Shown: piece after piece, positions 44,309 through 52,222 of the stretch | Position numbering within the stretch: the first letter of the stretch is position 1 | Layout of the letters: each line of letters opens with the position of its first letter | Assembly (NCBI GenBank): GCA_032622095.1 | Contig: CP136061.1 | Location: 252,353,582-252,417,581 of the forward strand | Direction: 5' to 3' | From: Siphonodentalium dalli | Taxonomy: Eukaryota > Mollusca > Scaphopoda > Gadilida > Siphonodentaliidae | DNA: 64,000 nt | Translations under genes and position numbers: made by a program | The notes under the pieces: model-generated | Databases searched by the model: none | What the model was told of the DNA's origin: nothing | Seen by the model: only the letters and a program-made list of their open reading frames with translations

Positions 44309-44959
44309 ATGGAAGAATCTTTACTTTTCCAACATCCGTGTAATTTCTTTATCAGCGGACCTAGTGGATCAGGTAAAACAGAATTTGTTAAAAAAGTTAT
44401 TGAATTTAAACACGATTTATTCCAAACACCACCAAAGAAAATAGTTTGGTGTTACAAAGAATGGCAAGACACATACAATCGTATAAAAGAAATTGATAAC
44501 GTTGAGTTTATCGATGGTATTCCAGACGATGATGAGGAAATTGTATCAGATAAATCATTTCCTCATCTTGTTGTTTTCGATGACATGATGGGGGAACAAG
44601 ATGAAGACAAAATAATGCTTTGGTTTACTAGAAAAGGTCATCATCGAAATGCTTCAATAATTTACATTACTCAAAACATGTTCCAAAAATCAAAAAGTAG
44701 CAGAACTATAAGTTTGAATGCACACTACATGGTTTTATTTCAAAGCGTTCGAGATAAAAATCAAATAAAAGTTTTGGCTCATCAAATGCAAACCAATCAT
44801 TTGAAACAAGCATACGAAGATGCAACTTCAATAAATCATGGATATATTTTAGTAGATTTTCATCCTAGAACAGAAAATTATTTGCGAATTAGAACTGATA
44901 TTTTCCATAAATGGTTGACAGCTAATGACCGAGGTCCTGTCATTTATTCAAAAGTATAA
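44309..44959 (+). CDS. DNA-packaging ATPase (FtsK/HerA, A32-like)
   Basis: A 216-residue ATPase expected to pump element DNA into capsids. The Walker A motif GPSGSGKT spans residues 17-24. Walker B HLVVFDDM ends with Asp91-Asp92. A sensor-like IIYITQN lies at 117-123, and an arginine-bearing SSRTISLNAHY follows. Length and motif order match the Maverick and adintovirus packaging ATPases. The frame is intact. It sits between an unknown gene (33 bp upstream) and the first GG-motif protein (34 bp downstream). Confidence 0.93.
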   Translation: MEESLLFQHPCNFFISGPSGSGKTEFVKKVIEFKHDLFQTPPKKIVWCYKEWQDTYNRIKEIDNVEFIDGIPDDDEEIVSDKSFPHLVVFDDMMGEQDEDKIMLWFTRKGHHRNASIIYITQNMFQKSKSSRTISLNAHYMVLFQSVRDKNQIKVLAHQMQTNHLKQAYEDATSINHGYILVDFHPRTENYLRIRTDIFHKWLTANDRGPVIYSKV

Positions 44960-44993
44960 ATTCAGTTGTTGTTACTTTTTTCATTTTAGAACC

Positions 44994-45581
44994 ATGTCGT
45001 CTACCGAGATGTTTAGTCATGATGAACTGTCACAAATTATAAATTTCTTCACTTTTGCAGCTGAATTATTTCTTGAACATGATTGGAAATTACCATCACA
45101 GACAAAAAAGTTTTTTCAGAGAAATAAAAATGTTCTTAAAAAAATCTCTGATCCATCAACTGATATGGAAACAAAACGCAAATTAATTTTACAACGAGGT
45201 GGTAGTGGGTTCCTTGGGGGAGTTTTAATTAGAAGTCTTTTGAAAAATTCATTTGAACAAACTGGTAGACAATCTAAAAGTAAATCAAAGGTTTCTCCAA
45301 AACGTTCAAAGATTACACTGATGCAAACACAACAAAGGGGTAATCAAAAAGAATCTAAACGTAAAACAAAGCTTTCTCTAAATCATTCAAAGTTTACACC
45401 GATGCAAACTCAACAAAATCAACATTCTAAATTTACACCTATACCTTCTCAGCAGAACCCTCAACATCAACCGTTACAAAAAAAACCAGTTATTGATCTT
45501 GAATTTTCTAAATTTATGCCGTTGTCTGATCCATCGAAATCGGCATTCGAAGCTTTAGAATGGTTCAATCAGAAAAGATAA
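44994..45581 (+). CDS. GG-motif basic protein with SKFTPM repeats (195 residues)
   Basis: Start ATG at 44,994 (MSSTEMFSHDELSQIINFFT); the longer frame from 44,925 overlaps the ATPase gene and is unlikely. Residues 65-80 read LILQRGGSGFLGGVLIRS, a GG site followed by a hydrophobic segment, resembling adenain-type cleavage sites in virion precursor proteins. The C-terminal half is Lys/Gln-rich with four loose repeats (SKITLMQTQQ, SKFTPMQTQQ, SKFTPIPSQQ, SKFMPLSDPS). Probably a minor virion or core component, cleaved by the protease at 51,069; that is inferred from motif and position. Confidence 0.7.
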   Translation: MSSTEMFSHDELSQIINFFTFAAELFLEHDWKLPSQTKKFFQRNKNVLKKISDPSTDMETKRKLILQRGGSGFLGGVLIRSLLKNSFEQTGRQSKSKSKVSPKRSKITLMQTQQRGNQKESKRKTKLSLNHSKFTPMQTQQNQHSKFTPIPSQQNPQHQPLQKKPVIDLEFSKFMPLSDPSKSAFEALEWFNQKR

Positions 45582-45637
45582 AAGATGAAACATATAATTT
45601 TTCTGCTCATTTTGAGACAACTACTTAGACTGTGAAG

Positions 45638-46000
45638 ATGCCTTCAAAAACTAAGAGCCGGAAAGTACCGCTGATAAAAAAATATGGGGAGTTGATTGTT
45701 GCAATGAGTAAAGTTCCATCTGCATATAAAAAGAAAATGATCAACGATGCTCCGAAACAAGTGATGGATTGCATTTCAGAATGTTGTCAAAATCTTTTAA
45801 AAGGTAATGTAAAACTGAATGAAGCTCAGAACCGCAAGTTACATTCGAAGCGTAAACATATCAGATATCTTGCAGACAAGAACAAACCTTTGCAACAAAA
45901 GAAGAAAATTTTGAATCAAAAAGGTGGCTTTTTACCATTATTATTTCTTGCTCCATTGATTAGCAAAACATTAGGTGCAGTTGTTAAAAATATTTTGTAA
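45638..46000 (+). CDS. Basic GG-motif virion protein (120 residues)
   Basis: Start MPSKTKSRKVPLIKKYGELI at 45,638. The body is Lys/Arg-rich with a helical Cys-containing middle (MDCISECCQNLLKGNVKLNE). At residues 92-104 it reads LNQKGGFLPLLFL, then a hydrophobic C-terminal segment to residue 120. The basic-then-NQKGGFLP layout is one I associate with Maverick/adintovirus core proteins likened to adenovirus precursor proteins. GG before F is a plausible protease site. Intact frame, 56 bp after the preceding gene. Confidence 0.75.
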   Translation: MPSKTKSRKVPLIKKYGELIVAMSKVPSAYKKKMINDAPKQVMDCISECCQNLLKGNVKLNEAQNRKLHSKRKHIRYLADKNKPLQQKKKILNQKGGFLPLLFLAPLISKTLGAVVKNIL

Positions 46001-46020
46001 AAACTAAATCTCAAATAAAT

Positions 46021-46738
46021 ATGAAGAAAATGGTTATTGTACCATTCAGAATGTTGGAAGATTTCAAACAATGGAAAATGTCAGAAATGAATAAACCTCA
46101 ATTACCTCCTGATCCTGCAATTTCAAATGTTTCAGATTCTTACAAAGAATTGAAATCAGTTTATGATAAAAATATTTCTGAATCAGAAAAGTCAGTTATT
46201 TGGAGAAAATTTGTACAAATTGAAAACTTCACAAAAATCTTTAAATTCAAAATTCAGTTTACCTGAACAAAAGTTATCTGAAAACTTTGGGAACATGAGT
46301 GAACATATATTGGAAAGTGTTCCATCTAAACTTCGTGGTAAAGCACAACAAATTTTAACATTGTTGTCAACTAATCCTAAACTTAGATGGGATGATCGTG
46401 GACAATTAATTTATGGAACAGAAACAGTTACTGGATCAAATATAATTGATTTGATAAACGATGTTGTTCGTCACCGAAAAGGTTTTGACCCAGTTGGTTA
46501 TGAAACATTCCTACGTGGATTGGGGGAACTTAATGTACCACAAGATTATGTAGGTAACAGGAATCGATGGTTGTGGATACAAAGACATTTAAAAGGTCAC
46601 ACTGGTGATGAGTTTCATACACCTCATGCAACTCCTAGCAGTGGCAAGTCAAGAAAACGTTCAGTTGATATTTTCACACCTCAAAGTTTTCCTAAAACCA
46701 GAAAATCTATTTTGAAAGAATGGTCCCCACTTACATAA
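46021..46738 (+). pseudogene. Conserved Maverick protein of unknown function, frameshifted
   Basis: The first frame begins MKKMVIVPFRMLEDFKQWKM at 46,021 and stays open to a stop at 46,266. The second frame, open from about 46,163, continues as NMSEHILESVPSKLRGKAQQ, later GSNIIDLINDVVRH and YVGNRNRWLW, and ends at 46,738. I recognise this pairing (VPF-type N-terminus, then a short helical domain with a GSNI motif) from other Mavericks as one gene, so a frameshift near 46,200-46,260 is likely. Two separate genes cannot be excluded. Its end overlaps the integrase start by 19 bp. Confidence 0.65.
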
Positions 46739-47814
46739 AATTTGACAAACTTCTAACTGAAATTTACTACAATCCAAAAGAAGTTGGTGGTTTCAGTGGA
46801 GCAAATCAACTTTTTAAAAATGCAAAAGAAACAAATAACAAAATTAAACTTTCAGATGTTAAAAAATGGTTACAATGGCAAAAAACATATACTTTGCACA
46901 AACCAATTGTTCGGAAATTTCGCAGACGTAAAACTATTGTTGCAGGAATTGATATTCAGTGGCAAGCTGATCTGGCAGATTTGCAAACTTTGCAAAAGCA
47001 CAATGACAAATACAGATATTTACTTTGTGTTATTGATGTGTTCTCAAAATTTGCATGGGTTGAAAAAATTAAAGATAAAACTGGTAAAACTTTAGTTAAA
47101 ACATTTCAGAAAATTCTCAAATCATCAAAACGAAAACCAGCTTCATTTCAATCTGACAAAGGTTCCGAATTCAAAAATAAATTATTTTTACAATTTTTGA
47201 AATCTAAGAAAATTCATTTTTTCACAACAGAGAATCCAGAGACAAAAGCAAGTATAGTTGAACGTTTTCAACGGACATTGAAAACAAAGATGTGGAAATA
47301 TTTTACACATAATCAAACTTTGAAATACGTTGATGTTTTGCACGATTTTGTGAATTCTTACAACAAAAGTTTTCATAGAAGTATTAAGATGGCACCAGTT
47401 TTAGTAACTCGAGAAAATGAAATTGAAGTTTCCAGAAATCTTTATGGAAAGTTAAAAACGAAAAAAGATAAGATGTTGAAAGTTGGAGATTTTGTTAGAA
47501 TAAATAAAACAAAGAGAACTTTTGATAAAGGATATCTTCCAAATTGGACAAAAGAAATTTTCAAAATTAGTAGAGTTTGTAAAAGTACACCATTAACTTA
47601 CAAATTAGTAGATTTAGATGGTGAAAACATCGCAGGATCATTTTATGGTAAAGAAATTCAACATATAAAAGATAATAAAGTTTACGAAATTGAATCAGTT
47701 GTTGGTAAACGTTCAAGAAAAGTTGCTGGTAAATCAGTTAGAGAAATTAAAGTTCATTGGGGTGGTTATCCTAAAAAATTTGACAGTTGGATTCCTGCCA
47801 CAAATTTGGTATAA
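46720..47814 (+). CDS. int: DDE integrase with C-terminal chromodomain
   Basis: A 364-residue retrovirus-like integrase that inserts the element and makes the 6-bp duplication. The catalytic triad is visible: Asp84 (or Asp87) in WQADLADL, Asp146 in SDKGSEF, and Glu181 in SIVERF, with 34 residues between the last two, as expected. The N-terminal ~70 residues are a basic helical domain without a clear HHCC finger. Residues ~320-364 form a chromodomain (YEIESVVGKR...VHWGGYPKKFDSWIP), likely for chromatin targeting. The frame is intact and the length is typical for Mavericks. No reverse transcriptase or gag is nearby, which rules out an LTR element. Confidence 0.96.
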   Translation: MVPTYIKFDKLLTEIYYNPKEVGGFSGANQLFKNAKETNNKIKLSDVKKWLQWQKTYTLHKPIVRKFRRRKTIVAGIDIQWQADLADLQTLQKHNDKYRYLLCVIDVFSKFAWVEKIKDKTGKTLVKTFQKILKSSKRKPASFQSDKGSEFKNKLFLQFLKSKKIHFFTTENPETKASIVERFQRTLKTKMWKYFTHNQTLKYVDVLHDFVNSYNKSFHRSIKMAPVLVTRENEIEVSRNLYGKLKTKKDKMLKVGDFVRINKTKRTFDKGYLPNWTKEIFKISRVCKSTPLTYKLVDLDGENIAGSFYGKEIQHIKDNKVYEIESVVGKRSRKVAGKSVREIKVHWGGYPKKFDSWIPATNLV

Positions 47815-47824
47815 AACTTTTAAC

Positions 47825-48088
47825 ATGTCTCAAAATGGTTCAGTTGGTCTCGATGTTCCATCACAATTTCAAATCTGTGGAGAAAAAATTGCAAAAAATC
47901 AAGTAACATATTTTACACAAATTATTATAATTGTTGGTATAATCGCTACAGCAATTGTTCATTTAAGTTTACAAAGTGAAAATAACGAACTGTGGTTAAT
48001 TTTACTCAGTAGTTCTTTGGGGTACATTTTACCAACACCGCGTTTGAAATATTTGAAAAATCAGTCGACAGAAATTTTGAAAGTATGA
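47825..48088 (+). CDS. Small membrane protein (87 residues)
   Basis: Start ATG at 47,825 (MSQNGSVGLDVPSQFQICGE), 10 bp after the integrase stop; the longer frame from 47,690 only overlaps the integrase. Two hydrophobic segments are visible: residues 30-49 (FTQIIIIVGIIATAIVHLSL) and 57-70 (LWLILLSSSLGYIL). A short basic tail follows. A small two-span protein at this position is a common Maverick component of unknown function. The stop overlaps the next start (ATGA at 48,085-48,088). Confidence 0.75.
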   Translation: MSQNGSVGLDVPSQFQICGEKIAKNQVTYFTQIIIIVGIIATAIVHLSLQSENNELWLILLSSSLGYILPTPRLKYLKNQSTEILKV

Positions 48089-48936
48089 ATTCTTTCTACA
48101 TTACAATTCCGAGCGACAGTTCAATGGTAATGTATCCAAACAATACTCAATGTTGTTTTACTGTACAATTACCAAAACCAATTCAAATTGATAAAGAAAA
48201 ATGGGAAGTTGCATTAGTCGAACTGATAACACCTTCAGAAACATACAATGTTACAGGGGATTCGTGTAAATTCAATTTGATTACAACTGATGCAATAATA
48301 CTGTCTGTTCTTCAAAATCGTTTTGAAGAAAAGATATTTACGAGACCTGATGGCGTTCGTGCGATTGAAATACAGATACGCGAAGGTTCGTATACCTCTG
48401 CGACAGATTTACTTGATACAATGCAAGATGTAATTGATGAAACACTTGGAGAAGCAATGCAAAACGAATACGGATTTCACATCAAGTACTCAAAAGTTAC
48501 AAAACGTGTGAAAATTATTCGCAAGAGTTTAAGTATCCCAAAACTAGGAATTGAATTACCACAATGTCTTTTGCACAAGTTGGGTTACAAAACTGAAAAC
48601 GCTTCTGAAGATTTTTATTCAAATAGTAGATTTCCGTTTTGTGTAGATTTGTTTGTTGGTCATAATCAAATGTTTGTTTATTCTGATATTGCCGATTTCA
48701 CAATTGTTGGAAATGTTGAAGTACAAATTTTACGAGTTGTTTCTTTCAGAATTAAAAGAGATATCGACGGATTACATGTAAAACATGAATTTTTAAATTT
48801 ACATTATGTTCCAGTTTCAAAGTCATACTTTGACAAAATTAGTGTAAATATAAGTGGCGACACAGGAGAATCAATTCAGTTTATTGGTGGTAAGTCTTTG
48901 GCGAAGCTGCATTTCAGAAAACGAGAGGAGTTCTAA
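48085..48936 (+). CDS. Penton-like minor capsid protein (single jelly-roll)
   Basis: A 283-residue protein starting MNSFYITIPSDSSMVMYPNN, with QLPKPIQIDKEKWEVALVEL soon after. This is the characteristic opening of the Maverick/adintovirus minor capsid (penton base-like) proteins that close capsid vertices. Beta-rich throughout, no membrane segment; a C-terminal SIQFIGGKSLAKLHFRKR precedes the end. Start overlaps the previous stop by 4 bp, suggesting coupled or polycistronic arrangement. Intact frame. Identification is from family resemblance, not from structure. Confidence 0.9.
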   Translation: MNSFYITIPSDSSMVMYPNNTQCCFTVQLPKPIQIDKEKWEVALVELITPSETYNVTGDSCKFNLITTDAIILSVLQNRFEEKIFTRPDGVRAIEIQIREGSYTSATDLLDTMQDVIDETLGEAMQNEYGFHIKYSKVTKRVKIIRKSLSIPKLGIELPQCLLHKLGYKTENASEDFYSNSRFPFCVDLFVGHNQMFVYSDIADFTIVGNVEVQILRVVSFRIKRDIDGLHVKHEFLNLHYVPVSKSYFDKISVNISGDTGESIQFIGGKSLAKLHFRKREEF

Positions 48937-48941
48937 AAACA

Positions 48942-49316
48942 ATGTTTCCCGTGTATAGAGGTGTACCACGGCAATATGGTAACGGTATTGGTTCAATTTT
49001 CAAATCACTTATGAGATCTGCTGTACCATTTCTAAAACCGATTGGTCGGACAGCTTTACAACTTGCGAAAAAACACACTTTTGGTGTTGCAGATGAAATT
49101 ATTAATCAAGGTAAAAGTCCGAAAGAAGCGTTGATGTCTGAAGGTAAAAAAGCTTTAAAATCTTTTGGCACACAAGCTAAAAATCAAATTTTGAACTCGA
49201 GACAAAAACCTAGAAAAAGAGTAGCGAATTCAAAAATGAATCATTCAGCTGTCAAACGCCGAAAAAGTCAGTCGAAAAAACATCCTAGCAGTCGAGCTCT
49301 TGATATTTTTGATTAA
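48942..49316 (+). CDS. Membrane-active / core precursor-like protein (124 residues)
   Basis: Starts MFPVYRGVPRQYGNGIGSIF. Residues 1-50 contain an amphipathic hydrophobic stretch (FKSLMRSAVPFLKPIGRTAL) and the rest is basic (RQKPRKRVANSKMNHSAVKR). The MFPVYRGVP...YGNGIGS opening is common in Mavericks at this place, and such proteins have been compared with adenovirus pVI/pX. The GIGS region could be a protease site. Expected role: virion interior or membrane disruption, inferred. Lies 5 bp after the penton gene and overlaps the capsid frame by 17 bp. Confidence 0.78.
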   Translation: MFPVYRGVPRQYGNGIGSIFKSLMRSAVPFLKPIGRTALQLAKKHTFGVADEIINQGKSPKEALMSEGKKALKSFGTQAKNQILNSRQKPRKRVANSKMNHSAVKRRKSQSKKHPSSRALDIFD

Positions 49317-50622
49317 TCATGGCACAAATGGAAATGGATCATGCGAATGCAATAAATCGGAACTTGATATAACACATGTTCCACCAACGGTGGCTACAAT
49401 GTCAGAATCGCAGTGGATCGAAAATCATCCGATTGCACCGCTGAATAATTCTGCTCCGATAGAGTTTGTCATACCATCTCAAACCGAAAAGTGGACAGAT
49501 ATTAACCAATCTTATCTTTATGTGAAATTCAAAATTACAAAAAAAGATGGAACTAATTTGCTAGCTGGTACGGAATTAGCACCTGTTAACAATTTCTTTC
49601 ATAGCATGTTCAGCAGTATCGATGTTTACTTGAACAACAAATTGATAACTTCGAATTCTGACACTTACCCATACCGAGCATATTTCGAAAATCTGTTGGG
49701 ATACTCTCCAGAATATAAAGATAATCAATTAGCAAATTTAGAAATGTGGTATGGCGATACAGCAGAACAATTTGAAGAGAATACCAAAGGTGGTGGCAAT
49801 GCTGGATTAACTTCTAGAGAAAGTTTGATCGGTGGTAGTAAAATTGTTGAACTATGTGGACGCTTACACACTGATCTGTTTCTTCAAGAAAAATATTTAC
49901 CAAATGGAATTGAAATTCGTATCAGATTAAACAGATCACCATCAAAATTTTGCCTCATTGGCGGCGAGGATGGACAAATTGTTTTCGAATCAGCAGTGTT
50001 CCATGTCAGAACAGTTAGTCTCTTTCCAGCGGTCTCAAATAAATTAAATCAAGAAATTGTCCAGTCAAAAATGAAAATACCTATCAGACGAGTAGAAATA
50101 AAAACTTTCACAATTAGTACTGGACTTAGATCAAAAATTGAAGACCACTTATTTCAAGGACAATTACCAAAGAGAATTTTTATTGCGTTGGTCGAAAATA
50201 AAGATATGAATGGAGATTTAGGTACCAATCCATTCCACTTCAAACATTTCAGTTTGAATAAATTGGAAGTTAGTCAAGACGGTCATACAATACATAACCG
50301 TCCATTTGAACCAAACTTCGCAACAAAACAATGTCTCAGATCATATTTATCTTTGTATCAATCTTTAGGAATGTTTGGTGTCAACAAATCAATTGGCATT
50401 AATTTAAAAGAATATATGAATGGTTATTGTTTGTGGGGTTTCGACTTGACACCGGACCAAGGAAGCGACGAGGGACATCTACATCCTATAAAGACAGGGA
50501 ACCTGCGTTTGGAGCTTCAGTTCTTGACAGCTCTCACTACAGCCGTCAACGTTTTGGTGTATGCTGAATTCGACAGTGAAATAGAGATCACAGCTTTGAG
50601 AGAAGTGCTTACTGACTATTAG
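49300..50622 (+). CDS. Major capsid protein (double jelly-roll)
   Basis: Forms the hexon-like capsomers. The open frame is 440 codons as read from ATG at 49,300. Family-typical sequence begins with CECNKSELDITHVPPT, then QWIENHPIAPLNNSAPIEFV, LYVKFKI, and a C-terminal TAVNVLVYAEFDSEIEI. An ATG at 49,319 with good context starts a frame that ends after 17 codons and does not join the capsid frame. The native start may have been displaced by a small indel near 49,320-49,335, or the 49,300 ATG is used. The rest of the frame is intact and has the usual length. Confidence 0.95.
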   Translation: MIFLINHGTNGNGSCECNKSELDITHVPPTVATMSESQWIENHPIAPLNNSAPIEFVIPSQTEKWTDINQSYLYVKFKITKKDGTNLLAGTELAPVNNFFHSMFSSIDVYLNNKLITSNSDTYPYRAYFENLLGYSPEYKDNQLANLEMWYGDTAEQFEENTKGGGNAGLTSRESLIGGSKIVELCGRLHTDLFLQEKYLPNGIEIRIRLNRSPSKFCLIGGEDGQIVFESAVFHVRTVSLFPAVSNKLNQEIVQSKMKIPIRRVEIKTFTISTGLRSKIEDHLFQGQLPKRIFIALVENKDMNGDLGTNPFHFKHFSLNKLEVSQDGHTIHNRPFEPNFATKQCLRSYLSLYQSLGMFGVNKSIGINLKEYMNGYCLWGFDLTPDQGSDEGHLHPIKTGNLRLELQFLTALTTAVNVLVYAEFDSEIEITALREVLTDY

Positions 50623-50623
50623 G

Positions 50624-51082
50624 ATGGAGTTCACAACACAGCTATGGAACTACTATGAAGAATACCGACGTTCACAACACGTTGCTCCGAGATTAAAACT
50701 GATCTTGGACACACTCAACAATGCTACGATTGAAGAACTACAAGAAATTATTCGCAAGGAAGTGTCAGCAAACTGTGAAGGATGTAAAATAGAACATCCT
50801 AGTCAACGTGAACATGTTCTGTGTTTGTTCTCTACAACTGATGATTGGACAAACCAGTTTATCGACTTAGCACTGATTAAACTTGACATATACAATGTTA
50901 TGGAAAGATGGTTCCCGAAGCTGATGGAGTTAAACCCACACTGCAAGGAGAAGTTCGAAGCATACCTTATGTGGGATCATCTGAGAAACAGTTTGGAGCT
51001 CAACCGCAAAAAATTCGATGCAGAGTGGACTCTGATGTGGTCACAGCGAGTCAAAGAGAATTACAACGATGCAGACAGCTGA
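50624..51082 (+). CDS. Cys/His Maverick protein between capsid and protease (152 residues)
   Basis: Starts MEFTTQLWNYYEEYRRSQHV one base after the capsid stop. It contains a compact Cys/His cluster C51-x2-C54...H58...H64...C67 (CEGCKIEHPSQREHVLC) that could bind a metal ion. The rest is helical and charged, ending WTLMWSQRVKENYNDADS. A GC-x-x-HPSQ-type protein next to the protease is recurrent in Mavericks, but I know no function. The end overlaps the protease start by 14 bp. Confidence 0.75.
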   Translation: MEFTTQLWNYYEEYRRSQHVAPRLKLILDTLNNATIEELQEIIRKEVSANCEGCKIEHPSQREHVLCLFSTTDDWTNQFIDLALIKLDIYNVMERWFPKLMELNPHCKEKFEAYLMWDHLRNSLELNRKKFDAEWTLMWSQRVKENYNDADS

Positions 51083-51542
51083 ACTTCAATATATTCTGGA
51101 CAATTCCTGGTTGCGTATACTTAACACATATGTTTGTGCTAGAGATCTGTTACCAGAGAAGAAACCACAACATATTCAAGCATATATTGTGAACACGCAC
51201 TCATCGGATCAGCCAGGAGAACACTGGACCTTGATGTTATTCAAGGGAAGATCAGCTGTATACTTCGACTCATTTGGACTACCACCACCGAGACGATATA
51301 TGTTACCATTCATAAAAAGGAACTCATCAGCATGGACTATGAATACAACACGATATCAACATCGTGCGACAAATGTGTGTGGATTATATTGTATATTCGC
51401 ACTCCACCACATGATGAAAGGAAAGAGGATGAAAAGATTATTCAATTCTCGGGATTTCTTCAAGAATGACAGAACAATAGTTCGATGGTTTGGAAAGCAC
51501 TATGGTCGATTATACAGAAAAGCAAATTTGCTGTTGAATTAA
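51069..51542 (+). CDS. Adenain-like cysteine protease (C5/Ulp1 fold)
   Basis: A 157-residue maturation protease. Catalytic residues read in order: His52 (GEHWTL), Asp67 (VYFDSFG), Gln97 (RYQHRATN) and Cys104 (NVCGLYC), as in adenovirus protease. Length is slightly shorter than adenain and usual for Mavericks. Likely substrates are the GG-motif proteins at 44,994, 45,638 and 48,942 (inference). Frame intact. It is the last gene of the late block, overlapping the preceding gene by 14 bp and followed by ~390 bp of non-coding sequence. Confidence 0.95.
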   Translation: MQTAELQYILDNSWLRILNTYVCARDLLPEKKPQHIQAYIVNTHSSDQPGEHWTLMLFKGRSAVYFDSFGLPPPRRYMLPFIKRNSSAWTMNTTRYQHRATNVCGLYCIFALHHMMKGKRMKRLFNSRDFFKNDRTIVRWFGKHYGRLYRKANLLLN

Positions 51543-51931
51543 ACTTCACCAGGACATCGACGGCTGATATACATACAACGCAAAGAAGACGACGACCAGA
51601 TAACAACGAATGTGTCAACAACTCCACAAAAATAGACTCTTTTGTTATTGATTCAGCGTAGGATGTTGTAGGATGTTGTAGGATGTTCAATTAAGTTTCT
51701 TCAAATCTGAGACCTTGTTTTGTACATAAATTATTGTTCTTTGTTAATATTATTGATGTATAATAATATATTATTGTTCATTGTTCTTGTTCTTGTTTTT
51801 GAAAAATAAAATGATAAATTTCAACAAAATCGTTTTCACTGTAGGATCCCCACCAATTGATTCTGTTCGTGTCGATGTGTCATCTCTGGTCAGAATTATA
51901 CAAACTTTAAATTAGTAATGAAAAAAATGTC
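51543..51931 (+). other. 3' non-coding region of the Maverick late block
   Basis: No gene. It contains three tandem TGTTGTAGGA-type repeats (51,656-51,690), a TTCTTG-rich stretch (51,775-51,800) and the polyadenylation signal AATAAA at 51,805-51,810. That signal probably ends the late plus-strand transcripts. No histone-type stem-loop is seen here. Confidence 0.6.
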
Positions 51932-52222
51932 TAAGTCCATTTTCATTTTTTCGATCAGAAATGTCACATCAATGACAGGAACATCTATCCTCAGGCTGGG
52001 AACTATGGCCCAGTACCCCCCAGACATGGGCACTATGGCCCAGTACCCCCCAGACATGGGCACTATGGCCCAGTACCCCCCCAGACATGGGCACTATGGC
52101 CCATGGGCCATAGTGCCCATGTCTGGGGGGGTACTGGGCCATAGTGCCCATGTCTGGGGGGGTACTGGGCCATAGTGCCCATGTCTGGGGGGTACTGGGC
52201 CATAGTGCCCACCATTACTACT
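51932..52222. repeat. Maverick right terminal inverted repeat with palindromic array
   Basis: The 291-bp inverted counterpart of 34,857-35,183. Inner part TAAGTCCATTTTCATTTTTT and following. The outer part (51,998-52,210) has four ~30-bp units in one orientation and four in the other, meeting at 52,103/52,104. It ends ...CACCATTACTACT followed by the target duplication AACATC. It has one unit fewer than the left terminus. Confidence 0.93.

Larger units (their letters stand above)
34857..52222. mobile_element. Maverick/Polinton (adintovirus-like) endogenous element, full length
   Basis: A 17,366-bp element with inverted terminal repeats starting AGTAGTAATGGTGGGCAC and ending GTGCCCACCATTACTACT. 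It is flanked by the perfect 6-bp duplication AACATC (34,851-34,856 and 52,223-52,228). It encodes the hallmark set: protein-primed family B polymerase, DDE integrase with chromodomain, packaging ATPase, adenain-like protease, penton-like and double jelly-roll capsid proteins. Late genes are packed on the plus strand with overlaps or gaps under 40 bp. Four accessory genes and a CCHC gene fill the left third. The polymerase has two frameshifts, one other gene has a frameshift and one an in-frame stop, so the copy is likely defective unless these are sequencing errors. Confidence 0.97.

Noticed and set aside
46720-47814. Integrase as part of an LTR retrotransposon
   Set aside because: No gag, reverse transcriptase, RNase H or LTRs nearby; the gene lies in a capsid-bearing Maverick with its own termini.
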